This document shows, one piece after another, positions 1 to 7,479 of a DNA stretch of 38,481 nucleotides (the stretch's first letter is position 1; every line of letters starts with the position of its first letter). The stretch spans positions 1 to 38,481 of the forward strand of contig JAJXWN010000005.1 in the NCBI GenBank assembly GCA_021781595.1. Reading direction: 5' to 3'. Position numbers and translations under genes: made by a program. The notes under the pieces are model-generated. The model saw only the letters and a program-made list of their open reading frames with translations. It was not told where the DNA came from and searched no databases. This DNA is from a bacterium. Its GTDB lineage: Bacteria; Vulcanimicrobiota; Vulcanimicrobiia; Vulcanimicrobiales; Vulcanimicrobiaceae.

Positions 1-97
1 GTGCGGGCGCGGGTGCGGCGAGAACGCAGAGCAGTCCCCCGGCGCAGAGGGAGGCGGCGATCGCGAAAGCGGTACGCGACGAAAGGCGTAAGCTCAT
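1..97 (-). CDS. Exported protein, 5' end only (runs off left edge)
   Basis: Minus strand from ATG at 97 reads MSLRLSSRTAFAIAASLCAGGLLCVLAAPAPA..., a typical Sec signal peptide with an AxA-type cleavage site. The overlapping + ORF 1..228 looks spurious. Confidence 0.6.
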   Translation of the reverse strand, partial: MSLRLSSRTAFAIAASLCAGGLLCVLAAPAPA

Positions 98-168
98 GTG
101 GCAGCTTTTTTAGCCTCAGCGAGGGGGGGGGGTGCCTCCGTTTCGTGGACTTCCCCGCATTAGCGGAC

Positions 169-186
169 CCGCCATTTTCATGGCGG
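169..186. repeat. Perfect 7-bp stem-loop CCGCCAT-TTTC-ATGGCGG
   Basis: Read directly in the divergent intergenic region. Confidence 0.6.
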
Positions 187-221
187 CGGACGTTCGCGCC
201 CTGGAAGGAAGCTCGGCGACA

Positions 222-268
222 AATCTGAATATCACTCGCAAATCACAATTGCGAAACGTTATCAGATT
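222..268. promoter_or_regulatory. 47-bp symmetric dyad (AATCTGA...TCGCAA...TTGCGA...TCAGATT), candidate operator or 5'UTR hairpin
   Basis: Both arm pairs are symmetric about position 245. The dyad ends 14 bp before the GTG start at 283. Confidence 0.5.
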
Positions 269-282
269 GGGGTCCGGCAGCC

Positions 283-1170
283 GTGATCGACCTCTGGAAT
301 CCGCAGGTGCAGGAGCTCGGTGGCGCCGCCGCCGTTCTCGGGACGGCATTGCTCCTAGGGATTGTCCACGGCGTCACGCCAGACGAACATACGTGGCCGA
401 TCACGTTCAGCTATGCGGTCGGAAGTTACAGCACGCGCGGCGGCATGCGCGCGGGCCTTCTCTTTTCGCTAGCGTTTGCGTTGCAGCGCGCTATCGCGTC
501 CGAGCTCGCCTATTTCGCGCTCGTCCGGCTCTTAGCGTGGGATCGCTGGGAATACTTCGTCTACGTTGTGGTCGGGCTCACGATGGCCGGATCCGGTTTC
601 TACCTGCTCCGGCGGGGCCGAATCCCGCATCTTTTTCACACGCATTCGTTGGATTCGGACTCCCCACCAGATGTGCAGCCGGAAGAATCGTCTCGATTCG
701 TTCGTTTCATGCCCCTGATCCACGGTTTCATTGCCGGCTGGGGTACCGGCGCGTTTGCGCTGATCGTCTACGGAACGCTCGCACCGGCGATAGGAAGCCC
801 ATGGCTCGCGTTCTTGCCCGGATTGTTCTTCGGCCTTGGAACGATGATCGTTCAGATCGCCTTCGGAGGCTTCATCGGCGCCTGGGCGGCCCGCCGCCGG
901 TTCGGAGAGCAAGCGATGAAAATATTCGCACGCCGCGTGAGCGGGGAGACGCTCGCCTATGGCGGCATCGCCTTCGTGCTCGCCGGCGCTATCGGCTCGT
1001 TAGATCCCGTCCTGTTCTCGTGGTCCTTTGCGACGGGGATCCGCGTGCACAACGTGGCGCATCTCGGTATCGGGTTTGTCCTGGTCGTCGCGGTCCTCGT
1101 CGGCATAGCCGGCCGAGCCTTTTTCGGCGCTGTTCGGGATCTGGAGCGCACCGGCTCTAAAGCGTCCTGA
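283..1170 (+). CDS. Polytopic membrane protein, NiCoT/UreH-like (possible metal transporter)
   Basis: Multiple hydrophobic segments; N-terminal HGVTPDEH motif resembles the HX4DH signature of Ni/Co transporters. Substrate uncertain. Confidence 0.65.
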   Translation: MIDLWNPQVQELGGAAAVLGTALLLGIVHGVTPDEHTWPITFSYAVGSYSTRGGMRAGLLFSLAFALQRAIASELAYFALVRLLAWDRWEYFVYVVVGLTMAGSGFYLLRRGRIPHLFHTHSLDSDSPPDVQPEESSRFVRFMPLIHGFIAGWGTGAFALIVYGTLAPAIGSPWLAFLPGLFFGLGTMIVQIAFGGFIGAWAARRRFGEQAMKIFARRVSGETLAYGGIAFVLAGAIGSLDPVLFSWSFATGIRVHNVAHLGIGFVLVVAVLVGIAGRAFFGAVRDLERTGSKAS

Positions 1171-1249
1171 CTCGAGCCCGAACGCCTCGCCGAGGGTTGG
1201 CTCCTCGAGCGGTGAAATCAAGAGCTCGCGGGAACGTCAAGTGCCGTGC

Positions 1250-1326
1250 GCCGACGTAGCTTAGCTGGCTAAAGCACCACTCTTGTAAAGTGGATACCGC
1301 CGGTTCGAATCCGGCCGTCGGCTCCA
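1250..1326 (+). tRNA. tRNA-Thr (anticodon TGT), CCA encoded
   Basis: Cloverleaf: acceptor gccgacg/cgtcggc, anticodon stem ccact/agtgg with loop cttgtaa, T-loop ggttcgaatcc, terminal TCCA. Confidence 0.95.
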
Positions 1327-1359
1327 GCGCTCGATCCCAAGCTCCGCAGAAGGCGCCTC

Positions 1360-1698
1360 ATGCAATCCGTCAAGCCCAAGTGGACCGAATCCGGACTCGT
1401 GTTGGTGTGCGAGCGCTGTTACAAGGCGCGCATCCCCGAGGAAGACCCGGAGAAAGCGGTCGAGATCGGCGGCTTTCATCTACGCGATTGGCTCAAGAAA
1501 CGCTTGAAAGAAGACGGCCACTGGGGCAGGGTGCGCGCGATCGCCACGGGCTGCATGGACGTTTGCGAGCGCCGCCGTGTCACCGTTTGCATCGACCCGC
1601 AGCGCCGGGACGAGATCGCCGAAATCGTCGCCGTAGACCCCGTCACGGAGCGTGACGAACTCTACCGCACGATCGTCGCACGGCTCACCGGCCGTTAA
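1360..1698 (+). CDS. Thioredoxin-like [2Fe-2S] ferredoxin family protein
   Basis: CERC near the N-terminus and GCMDVC later; size and layout fit (2Fe-2S) ferredoxin-domain proteins. Confidence 0.55.
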   Translation: MQSVKPKWTESGLVLVCERCYKARIPEEDPEKAVEIGGFHLRDWLKKRLKEDGHWGRVRAIATGCMDVCERRRVTVCIDPQRRDEIAEIVAVDPVTERDELYRTIVARLTGR

Positions 1699-1709
1699 CC
1701 GCGAGTGTC

Positions 1710-2360
1710 TTACGGGAGCTCGATCTCGGAGAGGTTCTTCTCGATCTTGCGCTTGACGCGCTGCAACGCGTTGTCGATCGACTTTACGTGGCGGCCGAGG
1801 TCGCGGGCCATCTCCTGATAACTCTTGCCTTCGAGATACGATAGGAGTACTTGCGACTCGAGCTCCGAGAGGTTCTCCTGAATGCGCTCTTTGATGTCCT
1901 GAGAGACTTCCTGGTTGATTACGAGCTCTTCGGGATCGGAGGTCTTCTGCGAAGCCATCACGTCGAGCAGCGTCCGCTCGCTATCCTCATCGTAGATGGG
2001 CTTGTTCAGCGAAATGTACTGGTTGAGCGGGATGTGCTTCTGGCGCGTAGCCGTCTTGATGGCCGTGATGATCTGCCGCGTGATACAGAGCTCGGCGAAC
2101 GCACGAAAACTCGACAGTTTGTCGGCTTTGAAATCACGCACGGCCTTGTAGAGCCCGATCATCCCTTCTTGGATGATATCCTCGCGGTCCGCTCCGATCA
2201 GGAAGTAGCTCTTGGCCTTGATGCGAACGAAGTTCTTGTACTTATTGAGCAGGAACTCCATCGCCAGGTCGTCGCCCGACTTCGCGATGGCGACCAGGTC
2301 CTCGTCGACCCGCTCGTGATATTCGACGCCATCCGCCGCGACGGGATGGGTTATTGCCAT
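1710..2360 (-). CDS. sigH: RNA polymerase sigma factor, SigH-like
   Basis: KSYFLIGADREDIIQEGMIGLYKAVRDF...ITRQIITAIKTATRQKHIPLN...GRHVKSIDNALQRVKRK closely matches Bacillus sigma-H. Start trimmed to ATG at 2360 (MAITHPVAADG). Confidence 0.93.
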   Translation of the reverse strand: MAITHPVAADGVEYHERVDEDLVAIAKSGDDLAMEFLLNKYKNFVRIKAKSYFLIGADREDIIQEGMIGLYKAVRDFKADKLSSFRAFAELCITRQIITAIKTATRQKHIPLNQYISLNKPIYDEDSERTLLDVMASQKTSDPEELVINQEVSQDIKERIQENLSELESQVLLSYLEGKSYQEMARDLGRHVKSIDNALQRVKRKIEKNLSEIELP

Positions 2361-2435
2361 AATTGCCTTGCCCTCAGGGGTCCGACGCGTCGCCAGTCGC
2401 GGGCCGGGGCCCGTCGAGCGCAACGCATCCTGACC

Positions 2436-2464
2436 AGTATAGGAGGGAGCTCCTTGCGCGTCAA
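2436..2464 (-). promoter_or_regulatory. Predicted sigma70-type promoter of sigH
   Basis: Minus strand TTGACG-17 nt-TATACT; the -35 overlaps the rlmB TGA stop. Confidence 0.65.
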
Positions 2465-3252
2465 GGCGCGGAAGCCCGGGCGACCTCGCGCTGGCGGAGG
2501 GCCTCGAAAAGCAGCACGCCCGCAGCCACCGAGGCGTTAAGCGAGGCGACCCTCCCAAGCACCGGAATCCGAACCAAGTAATCGCACTCCTTCTCGACCA
2601 CCTGCGAGAGACCGTAACCCTCCGCGCCGATCACGATCGCCAGGTCACGGGCCAGATCGGCCTGCGTGAAGTCCTGGGCGGCCTCTCCGAGCGCCGCCCC
2701 CGCCACCCAAATGCCCGCCTTCTTGAGTCTCCGAAGGGCGTCGGCCACGTTCGCGACCCTTGCTACGGGGGTATGGGCGGTCGCGCCGGCCGCTGCCTTG
2801 CGTACCGTCGCGTTCACGCCGGCCGCGCGGCGTTCGGGTAGAATAACGGCGTCGACCCCCGCACACTCGGCGCTGCGGATGATCGCACCCGCGTTATGCG
2901 GGTCGGTGATGTGGTCGAGCACCACGTAAAGGGCCGCGCCGCGCCCTCGACGCAACCCGATCGCTTCATCCAGCGTGATGTACGGGAACGGCGAGCCGAC
3001 AGCGACGACGCTCTGATGCGCCTTATACGGGAACTGCGTGAAAAAGCCACGCTCTTCGAAGCGCACCAGAATGCCGAGCGCTCTCGCCTGCTCCAAGAGT
3101 CTGCGGAGGGCTGGGTCGCGCTTGCGTTCGTCGCCGACGTGGATGCGCCGCAGCTGTTCGCCGGCGGCAAGAGACTCCTCCACGGCATGCACGCCGTAGA
3201 TGACGTCGTCGAGATCTAGTGTGCTGCGGTGCGCTAGACGGCGATGGTCCAC
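2461..3252 (-). CDS. rlmB: 23S rRNA (guanosine-2'-O-)-methyltransferase RlmB / TrmH-SpoU family
   Basis: YGVHAVEE..., VVLDHITDPHNAGAIIRSAECAG, IVIGAEGYGLS, RIPVLGRVASLNASVAAGVLLFEA. Start uncertain; GTG at 3252 is a candidate. Confidence 0.88.
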   Translation of the reverse strand: MDHRRLAHRSTLDLDDVIYGVHAVEESLAAGEQLRRIHVGDERKRDPALRRLLEQARALGILVRFEERGFFTQFPYKAHQSVVAVGSPFPYITLDEAIGLRRGRGAALYVVLDHITDPHNAGAIIRSAECAGVDAVILPERRAAGVNATVRKAAAGATAHTPVARVANVADALRRLKKAGIWVAGAALGEAAQDFTQADLARDLAIVIGAEGYGLSQVVEKECDYLVRIPVLGRVASLNASVAAGVLLFEALRQREVARASAP

Positions 3253-4730
3253 GTCGTGCCTTCCTTCGAATCCTCGAGCACGACGCCGCACCGCGCGAGC
3301 GCATCGCGCAGCCGGTCGGATTCCGCCCAATTTTTGGTCGCTCGGGCCCGCATGCGCACGGCGATCACCCGCGCGATCGCCTCCTCCGCATCCGCCCCGT
3401 CGAGATCGACGCGTGCGGCGGCGTCACCCTGAGCCGATCGAAGCGCGACGCGCAGACGATCGAAGAAATCCGCAGGCAGCTCGGCCTTGGGCTCCTCGAG
3501 CCACGATGGATTCGGCGTCAGCCCCAGCAGATCGAGCGCGTATGAAAACTCGCCGAGCGCTGCCTGCAAAGCCGCACGATCGAGCCCGAGCCCCATCGAA
3601 TCGACCGGCCACGCGTAGAGCTCGCTGAGCGCCAGCGACGTGTTCATGTTATCGTCAAGCGCCCGCTCGACGCGTTCGAGCAGAGCTGCCGGCGCCGGCG
3701 GTTTGCCGATCGTGAGGGCCGGCCGGCCGGCAGCGGAATGCAACTTCCTCCAGGACGCCTGCAAGCGGCGTAGAGCCGTATTCGCGGCGGCGGCCGACTC
3801 TTCGGTAAAGTTCATGACCTTACTATAACCGGTCTGCAAGAAAAGCAGACGGAGCGCCTGCGGATCGTAGCGGTCGAGGAGATCGGTGAGCGGCTCGAAG
3901 TTCCCGAGCGACTTGCTCATCTTCCGGCTGTCGAAAAGCAGCAGCCCACCGTGCACCCACACGTTGGCCATCGGCGGATGCGCCATGAGCGGCTCGCTCT
4001 GTGCGATCTCGTTCTCATGGTGCGGAAAGATCAAATCTGCGCCGCCGCCGTGGATGTCGAAGCCTCGGCCCTCCGGGTCGAGGATCTCGTGCGACATCGA
4101 CGAGCACTCGATGTGCCAGCCCGGGCGGCCGTCGCCCCACGGCGACGGCCAGCTCGGTTCGCCCGGCTTGGCGAATTTCCAGAGTGCGAAATCGAGCGGA
4201 TCGCGTTTGAACTCGCCCACCTCGACGCGTGCACCGGCCTCCAGTTCGTCGAGCTTGCGGTTGCTGAGTCTCCCGTATCCGTCGAATCGCCTGACATCGT
4301 AGTAGACGCCGTCTCGCGCGACGTAGGCATACCCGCCCTCGATCAGGCGCGCGATCGTCGCACAGATCTGCGGCACGAACTGCGTGGCAAACGGCTCGCG
4401 ATCGGGCTCGCGGACGCCGAGCCTCTTCATCGAGGTCTTGAACGACGCGTAATACGATTGCACGATCGCGCGCCAATCCGTACCCGTCGCGATGGCGGCC
4501 TCGATGCTGCGGTCGTCGATGTCGGTGACGTTTTGCACGTACGTCACCGCGAATCCGAGGTGGATCAAGTAACGGCGCAGGACGTCGAAAAACAAAAACG
4601 ACCGGGCGTGTCCCAGGTGCGCTTGTGCCGACGGTGTGAGCCCGCAGACGTAGATCCCAACGCGCGGCGGATCCAACGGCGCGAACGCTTCGACGCTGCG
4701 CGTTCGCGTGTTATACAGCTGCAGAGACAT
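3234..4730 (-). CDS. cysS: Cysteinyl-tRNA synthetase
   Basis: YVCGLTPSAQAHLGHARS (HIGH variant HLGH), WHIECSSMS, GGGADLIFPHHENEIAQSE, KMSKSLGN; start MSLQLYNTRT at 4730. Confidence 0.95.
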   Translation of the reverse strand: MSLQLYNTRTRSVEAFAPLDPPRVGIYVCGLTPSAQAHLGHARSFLFFDVLRRYLIHLGFAVTYVQNVTDIDDRSIEAAIATGTDWRAIVQSYYASFKTSMKRLGVREPDREPFATQFVPQICATIARLIEGGYAYVARDGVYYDVRRFDGYGRLSNRKLDELEAGARVEVGEFKRDPLDFALWKFAKPGEPSWPSPWGDGRPGWHIECSSMSHEILDPEGRGFDIHGGGADLIFPHHENEIAQSEPLMAHPPMANVWVHGGLLLFDSRKMSKSLGNFEPLTDLLDRYDPQALRLLFLQTGYSKVMNFTEESAAAANTALRRLQASWRKLHSAAGRPALTIGKPPAPAALLERVERALDDNMNTSLALSELYAWPVDSMGLGLDRAALQAALGEFSYALDLLGLTPNPSWLEEPKAELPADFFDRLRVALRSAQGDAAARVDLDGADAEEAIARVIAVRMRARATKNWAESDRLRDALARCGVVLEDSKEGTTWTIAV

Positions 4731-5433
4731 CGTCGCTTCCGAGGTCTTTCGACCGGCCGCCATCCTTCGAGAGGCTCGCGATGACATCGCGCATGCCGGC
4801 GATCTCACCTTCGAGCTCCTCGATGCGCACCTGCAGTGCGGCGACGGCCTGCGCGTTCGGATCGGGCATGTCGACCTGGGGACGCCCGGGTACGGCGCGA
4901 ATCGCCAGGCCGTCCTGCATCACGATGCGCCCGGGCACGCCGACGACGGTTACATTCGCAGGCACGTCTTTCACGACGACCGAACCGCCGCCTATCCGCG
5001 AGTTGTCGCCCACCACGATCGCACCTAGCACTGCGGCGTTCACGCCGATGACGACGTTACGCCCGAGCGTCGGATGGCGCTTGCCGTGCGAAAGGCTCGT
5101 GCCCCCAATCGTAGCGCCCTGATAGATCGTACAATTCTCGCCGATCTCAGCCGTCTCGCCGATCACGACACCCATGCCGTGGTCGATGAAGAGGCCGGGG
5201 CCGATCTCGGCGCCCGGATGGATCTCGATCCCGGTGAAAAAGCGGCTGATGTGGGCGAGAAAGCGCGGCAGTACCGGAATGCCGGCGCGATGGAGCGCGT
5301 GAATGAGCCGGTGCGCCGTTATCGCATGGAAACCGGGATACGAGAGGACGACGTCCCATGGCCCGGTCGCGGCAGGATCGCGCTGCAGCGGGGCGTTGAG
5401 GTCCGCGAGGAACGTAGCCAGCGGTTTTACCAT
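4711..5433 (-). CDS. cysE: Serine O-acetyltransferase
   Basis: Left-handed beta-helix hexapeptides: IHPGAEIGPGLFIDHGMGVVIGETAEIGENCTIYQGATIGGTS...KRHPTLG. Overlaps cysS; start ATG 5433 or GTG 5436. Confidence 0.93.
   Translation of the reverse strand: MVKPLATFLADLNAPLQRDPAATGPWDVVLSYPGFHAITAHRLIHALHRAGIPVLPRFLAHISRFFTGIEIHPGAEIGPGLFIDHGMGVVIGETAEIGENCTIYQGATIGGTSLSHGKRHPTLGRNVVIGVNAAVLGAIVVGDNSRIGGGSVVVKDVPANVTVVGVPGRIVMQDGLAIRAVPGRPQVDMPDPNAQAVAALQVRIEELEGEIAGMRDVIASLSKDGGRSKDLGSDDVSAAV
4764..4785 (-). repeat. Diverged copy of the CCTTCGACAAGCTCAGGATGAC-type repeat in the cysE 3' end
   Basis: ccttcgagaggctcgcgatgac matches 18/22 of the consensus; encodes VIASLSKDG in CysE. Confidence 0.5.
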
Positions 5434-5474
5434 CACTTCTTACGAGTGTAACCGGGGTCGTCAAGCGCCGGTTG

Positions 5475-6056
5475 CTACTTTCCGTCGGGCGGCCGGTGGC
5501 CGTGGATCGGTTCGAAAGGCTCGCCGCCGGGTCCGAAGGCGATCGGCTCCAGCCCGCGACCGTGCAGCAACCGCGAGTTGACGGCGCCGATCCGGATCAG
5601 GATCCGGTCGTGCCCCAAGAGCGCAAAGAGCGCTTCCAGCGGCGGACCCTCGGTCTGGCCGGTCAGAGCGACGCGAACGGCGTGAAACGCATCGCCCGGT
5701 GCGATGCCGAACTCCCGGGCGATCTCGGAAAGGTCGTGCTGCAGGGGCAAACCGCGCAGCTCGGGCTGCGCGTCGACGTACTGACCGACGGAATCCAAGA
5801 AAAACAATACTTCGCGCGCGCGCAGCCGTTCCAATTCCAGCGCCGGAACCATACACGATTCCGCGCGCAGCTCGGCGACGGTCGCGAGCGCCTGCTCGAT
5901 CGTTTGGACCCGCTCACCGTACGCCTCGAGGAACGTGTCGATCCAGCGGAGCGCGGCCGCGGGTGCGGGCTTCTCGAGGAGGCCGTGAGCCGTCATCGCT
6001 TCGGCGAGACGCCGCGCGCGCTCGTAGCGGGACTCACCGCTATCGAAAGCGCCCAC
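5475..6056 (-). CDS. Stand-alone GluRS C-terminal (anticodon-binding) domain-like protein
   Basis: FFLDSVGQYVD...AREFGIAPGDAFHAVRVALTGQTEGPPLEALFALLGHDRILIRI resembles the GltX C-terminal cage domain. No HIGH or KMSKS region. GTG start at 6056 preceded by GGAGG (6063-6067). Confidence 0.7.
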   Translation of the reverse strand: MGAFDSGESRYERARRLAEAMTAHGLLEKPAPAAALRWIDTFLEAYGERVQTIEQALATVAELRAESCMVPALELERLRAREVLFFLDSVGQYVDAQPELRGLPLQHDLSEIAREFGIAPGDAFHAVRVALTGQTEGPPLEALFALLGHDRILIRIGAVNSRLLHGRGLEPIAFGPGGEPFEPIHGHRPPDGK

Positions 6057-6058
6057 GC

Positions 6059-6535
6059 CTATCCTCCGAGTTCGACGCCGGCAACGGCGTACGCGGCGAT
6101 GCCGGTACCGTCGCCCGTGTAGCCCATGCCTTCGCTCGTCTTCGCTTTAACGCTCACGCGATCGAGCGCCAGCCCCAAGACCCGCGCGATATTGGCGCGC
6201 ATGGCCGGAACGTGCGAAGCCAAGCGTGGCTGCTGCAACACGATCGTCGCGTCGACGTTTACCACGCGGTAGCCGGCCGCGCGCAGTTCTGCCGCGCACG
6301 ACGCAAGCAACACCATGGAGTCGGCACCCTCGAAGCGCGGGTCTGCATCGGAAAACCGGCCGCCGAGGTCGCCCAGCGCTGCCGCACCGAGCAGCGCATC
6401 GCTCACGGCGTGCGCCAGAACGTCGGCATCCGAATGGCCGAGCGCTCCCAGTTCACCGGGAATTTCGACCCCACCCAAGATCAACTTGCGCCCGGCGACC
6501 AGGCGATGCGCGTCGAAGCCGTGGCCGGCGCGCAT
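6059..6535 (-). CDS. ispF: 2-C-methyl-D-erythritol 2,4-cyclodiphosphate synthase
   Basis: [69 protein letters not shown]; start ATG 6535. Confidence 0.95.
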   Translation of the reverse strand: MRAGHGFDAHRLVAGRKLILGGVEIPGELGALGHSDADVLAHAVSDALLGAAALGDLGGRFSDADPRFEGADSMVLLASCAAELRAAGYRVVNVDATIVLQQPRLASHVPAMRANIARVLGLALDRVSVKAKTSEGMGYTGDGTGIAAYAVAGVELGG

Positions 6536-7479
6536 CAGTTCGCCGCCCTCGCGGCATAGTGCGAGAAGCGCGCGGTAACGGCCGACGTTCCGCCGGCCAC
6601 CGATTCGAAACGGTCGACGAAGCCGGGATACTGCCGGCTCGTCATGTACGCCCGTATCGCGGCGCCGCCTGGGAGATCGCGCTCGATGCCGTCGATCGTT
6701 CCGCCGCGCGCGGCGATCTCGCCGCATGCAGCATCGACGAGTGCCGCGTCCACGAACATCTCTACGATCAAGACTTCTTCCTCACCGGGAGCGTGCTGGA
6801 GACGATCGCGCAACGCGTATTCAGCGCGCCCCACGTCCTCGAACACCGTGACCTTGAAATTATCCGGAGAGCCCGGAACGATCTCCACGTCGACGCCGAT
6901 CCGTTCGAGGAGCGTCGCGTCGTCGGTGGCGTGCAGCGGCGAGCGCGCCGCTTCGAGGTGCGCGCGCCGCAGATCGCGCACCGTCGCCAGCTGCGGCGTC
7001 TGCGCCGCCCACAGATTCTCTCGGTCCAGCGTCCGGATGACGGTCCGTTTGCTTCGATCGACGACCTTGATGGTATCCACTACGGGCACGCCCAGGAGCG
7101 CGGCCCGTCCCTCGCGCACGACCGCCATCGCGTCGCGCACGTCTGCCGCGCGCACGAGCGGCCGCGCGCCGTCGTGCACGAGTACGGCTTCGCATTCTGG
7201 CGATAGCGCGTGCAAACCCTTGCGGACGCTCGCCTGCCGCGTCTCTCCGCCGTCGACCACCGCATGCGGCTTCCCCGCAGCCGCTGTGCGGGCCAAGGAT
7301 TCGATGGTTTCGATCCACTCCGTCTCCGTGACGACGACGAGCTCGGCGACCTCCGGCATCTGCGCCAGCGTGCGCATCGACCACAGCAGCATCGGCGCGC
7401 CGGCCAGCTCGATCAACTGCTTGGGGCCGCCGAAGCGCGTCCCGCGGCCGGCCGCAACCACCAGTGCAGCCCAGCGCAT
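6535..7479 (-). CDS. ispD: 2-C-methyl-D-erythritol 4-phosphate cytidylyltransferase with C-terminal EF-G domain V-like extension
   Basis: [32 protein letters not shown] and ATDDATLLE motifs, then ~80 aa ([10 protein letters not shown]...[17 protein letters not shown]...[25 protein letters not shown]) resembling EFG_C. Confidence 0.9.
   Translation of the reverse strand: MRWAALVVAAGRGTRFGGPKQLIELAGAPMLLWSMRTLAQMPEVAELVVVTETEWIETIESLARTAAAGKPHAVVDGGETRQASVRKGLHALSPECEAVLVHDGARPLVRAADVRDAMAVVREGRAALLGVPVVDTIKVVDRSKRTVIRTLDRENLWAAQTPQLATVRDLRRAHLEAARSPLHATDDATLLERIGVDVEIVPGSPDNFKVTVFEDVGRAEYALRDRLQHAPGEEEVLIVEMFVDAALVDAACGEIAARGGTIDGIERDLPGGAAIRAYMTSRQYPGFVDRFESVAGGTSAVTARFSHYAARAAN

Noticed and set aside
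3258-3280. ccttcgaatcctcgag in cysS as another repeat copy
   Set aside because: Encodes the conserved CysRS C-terminal VVLEDSKEGTTW and matches the repeat poorly.
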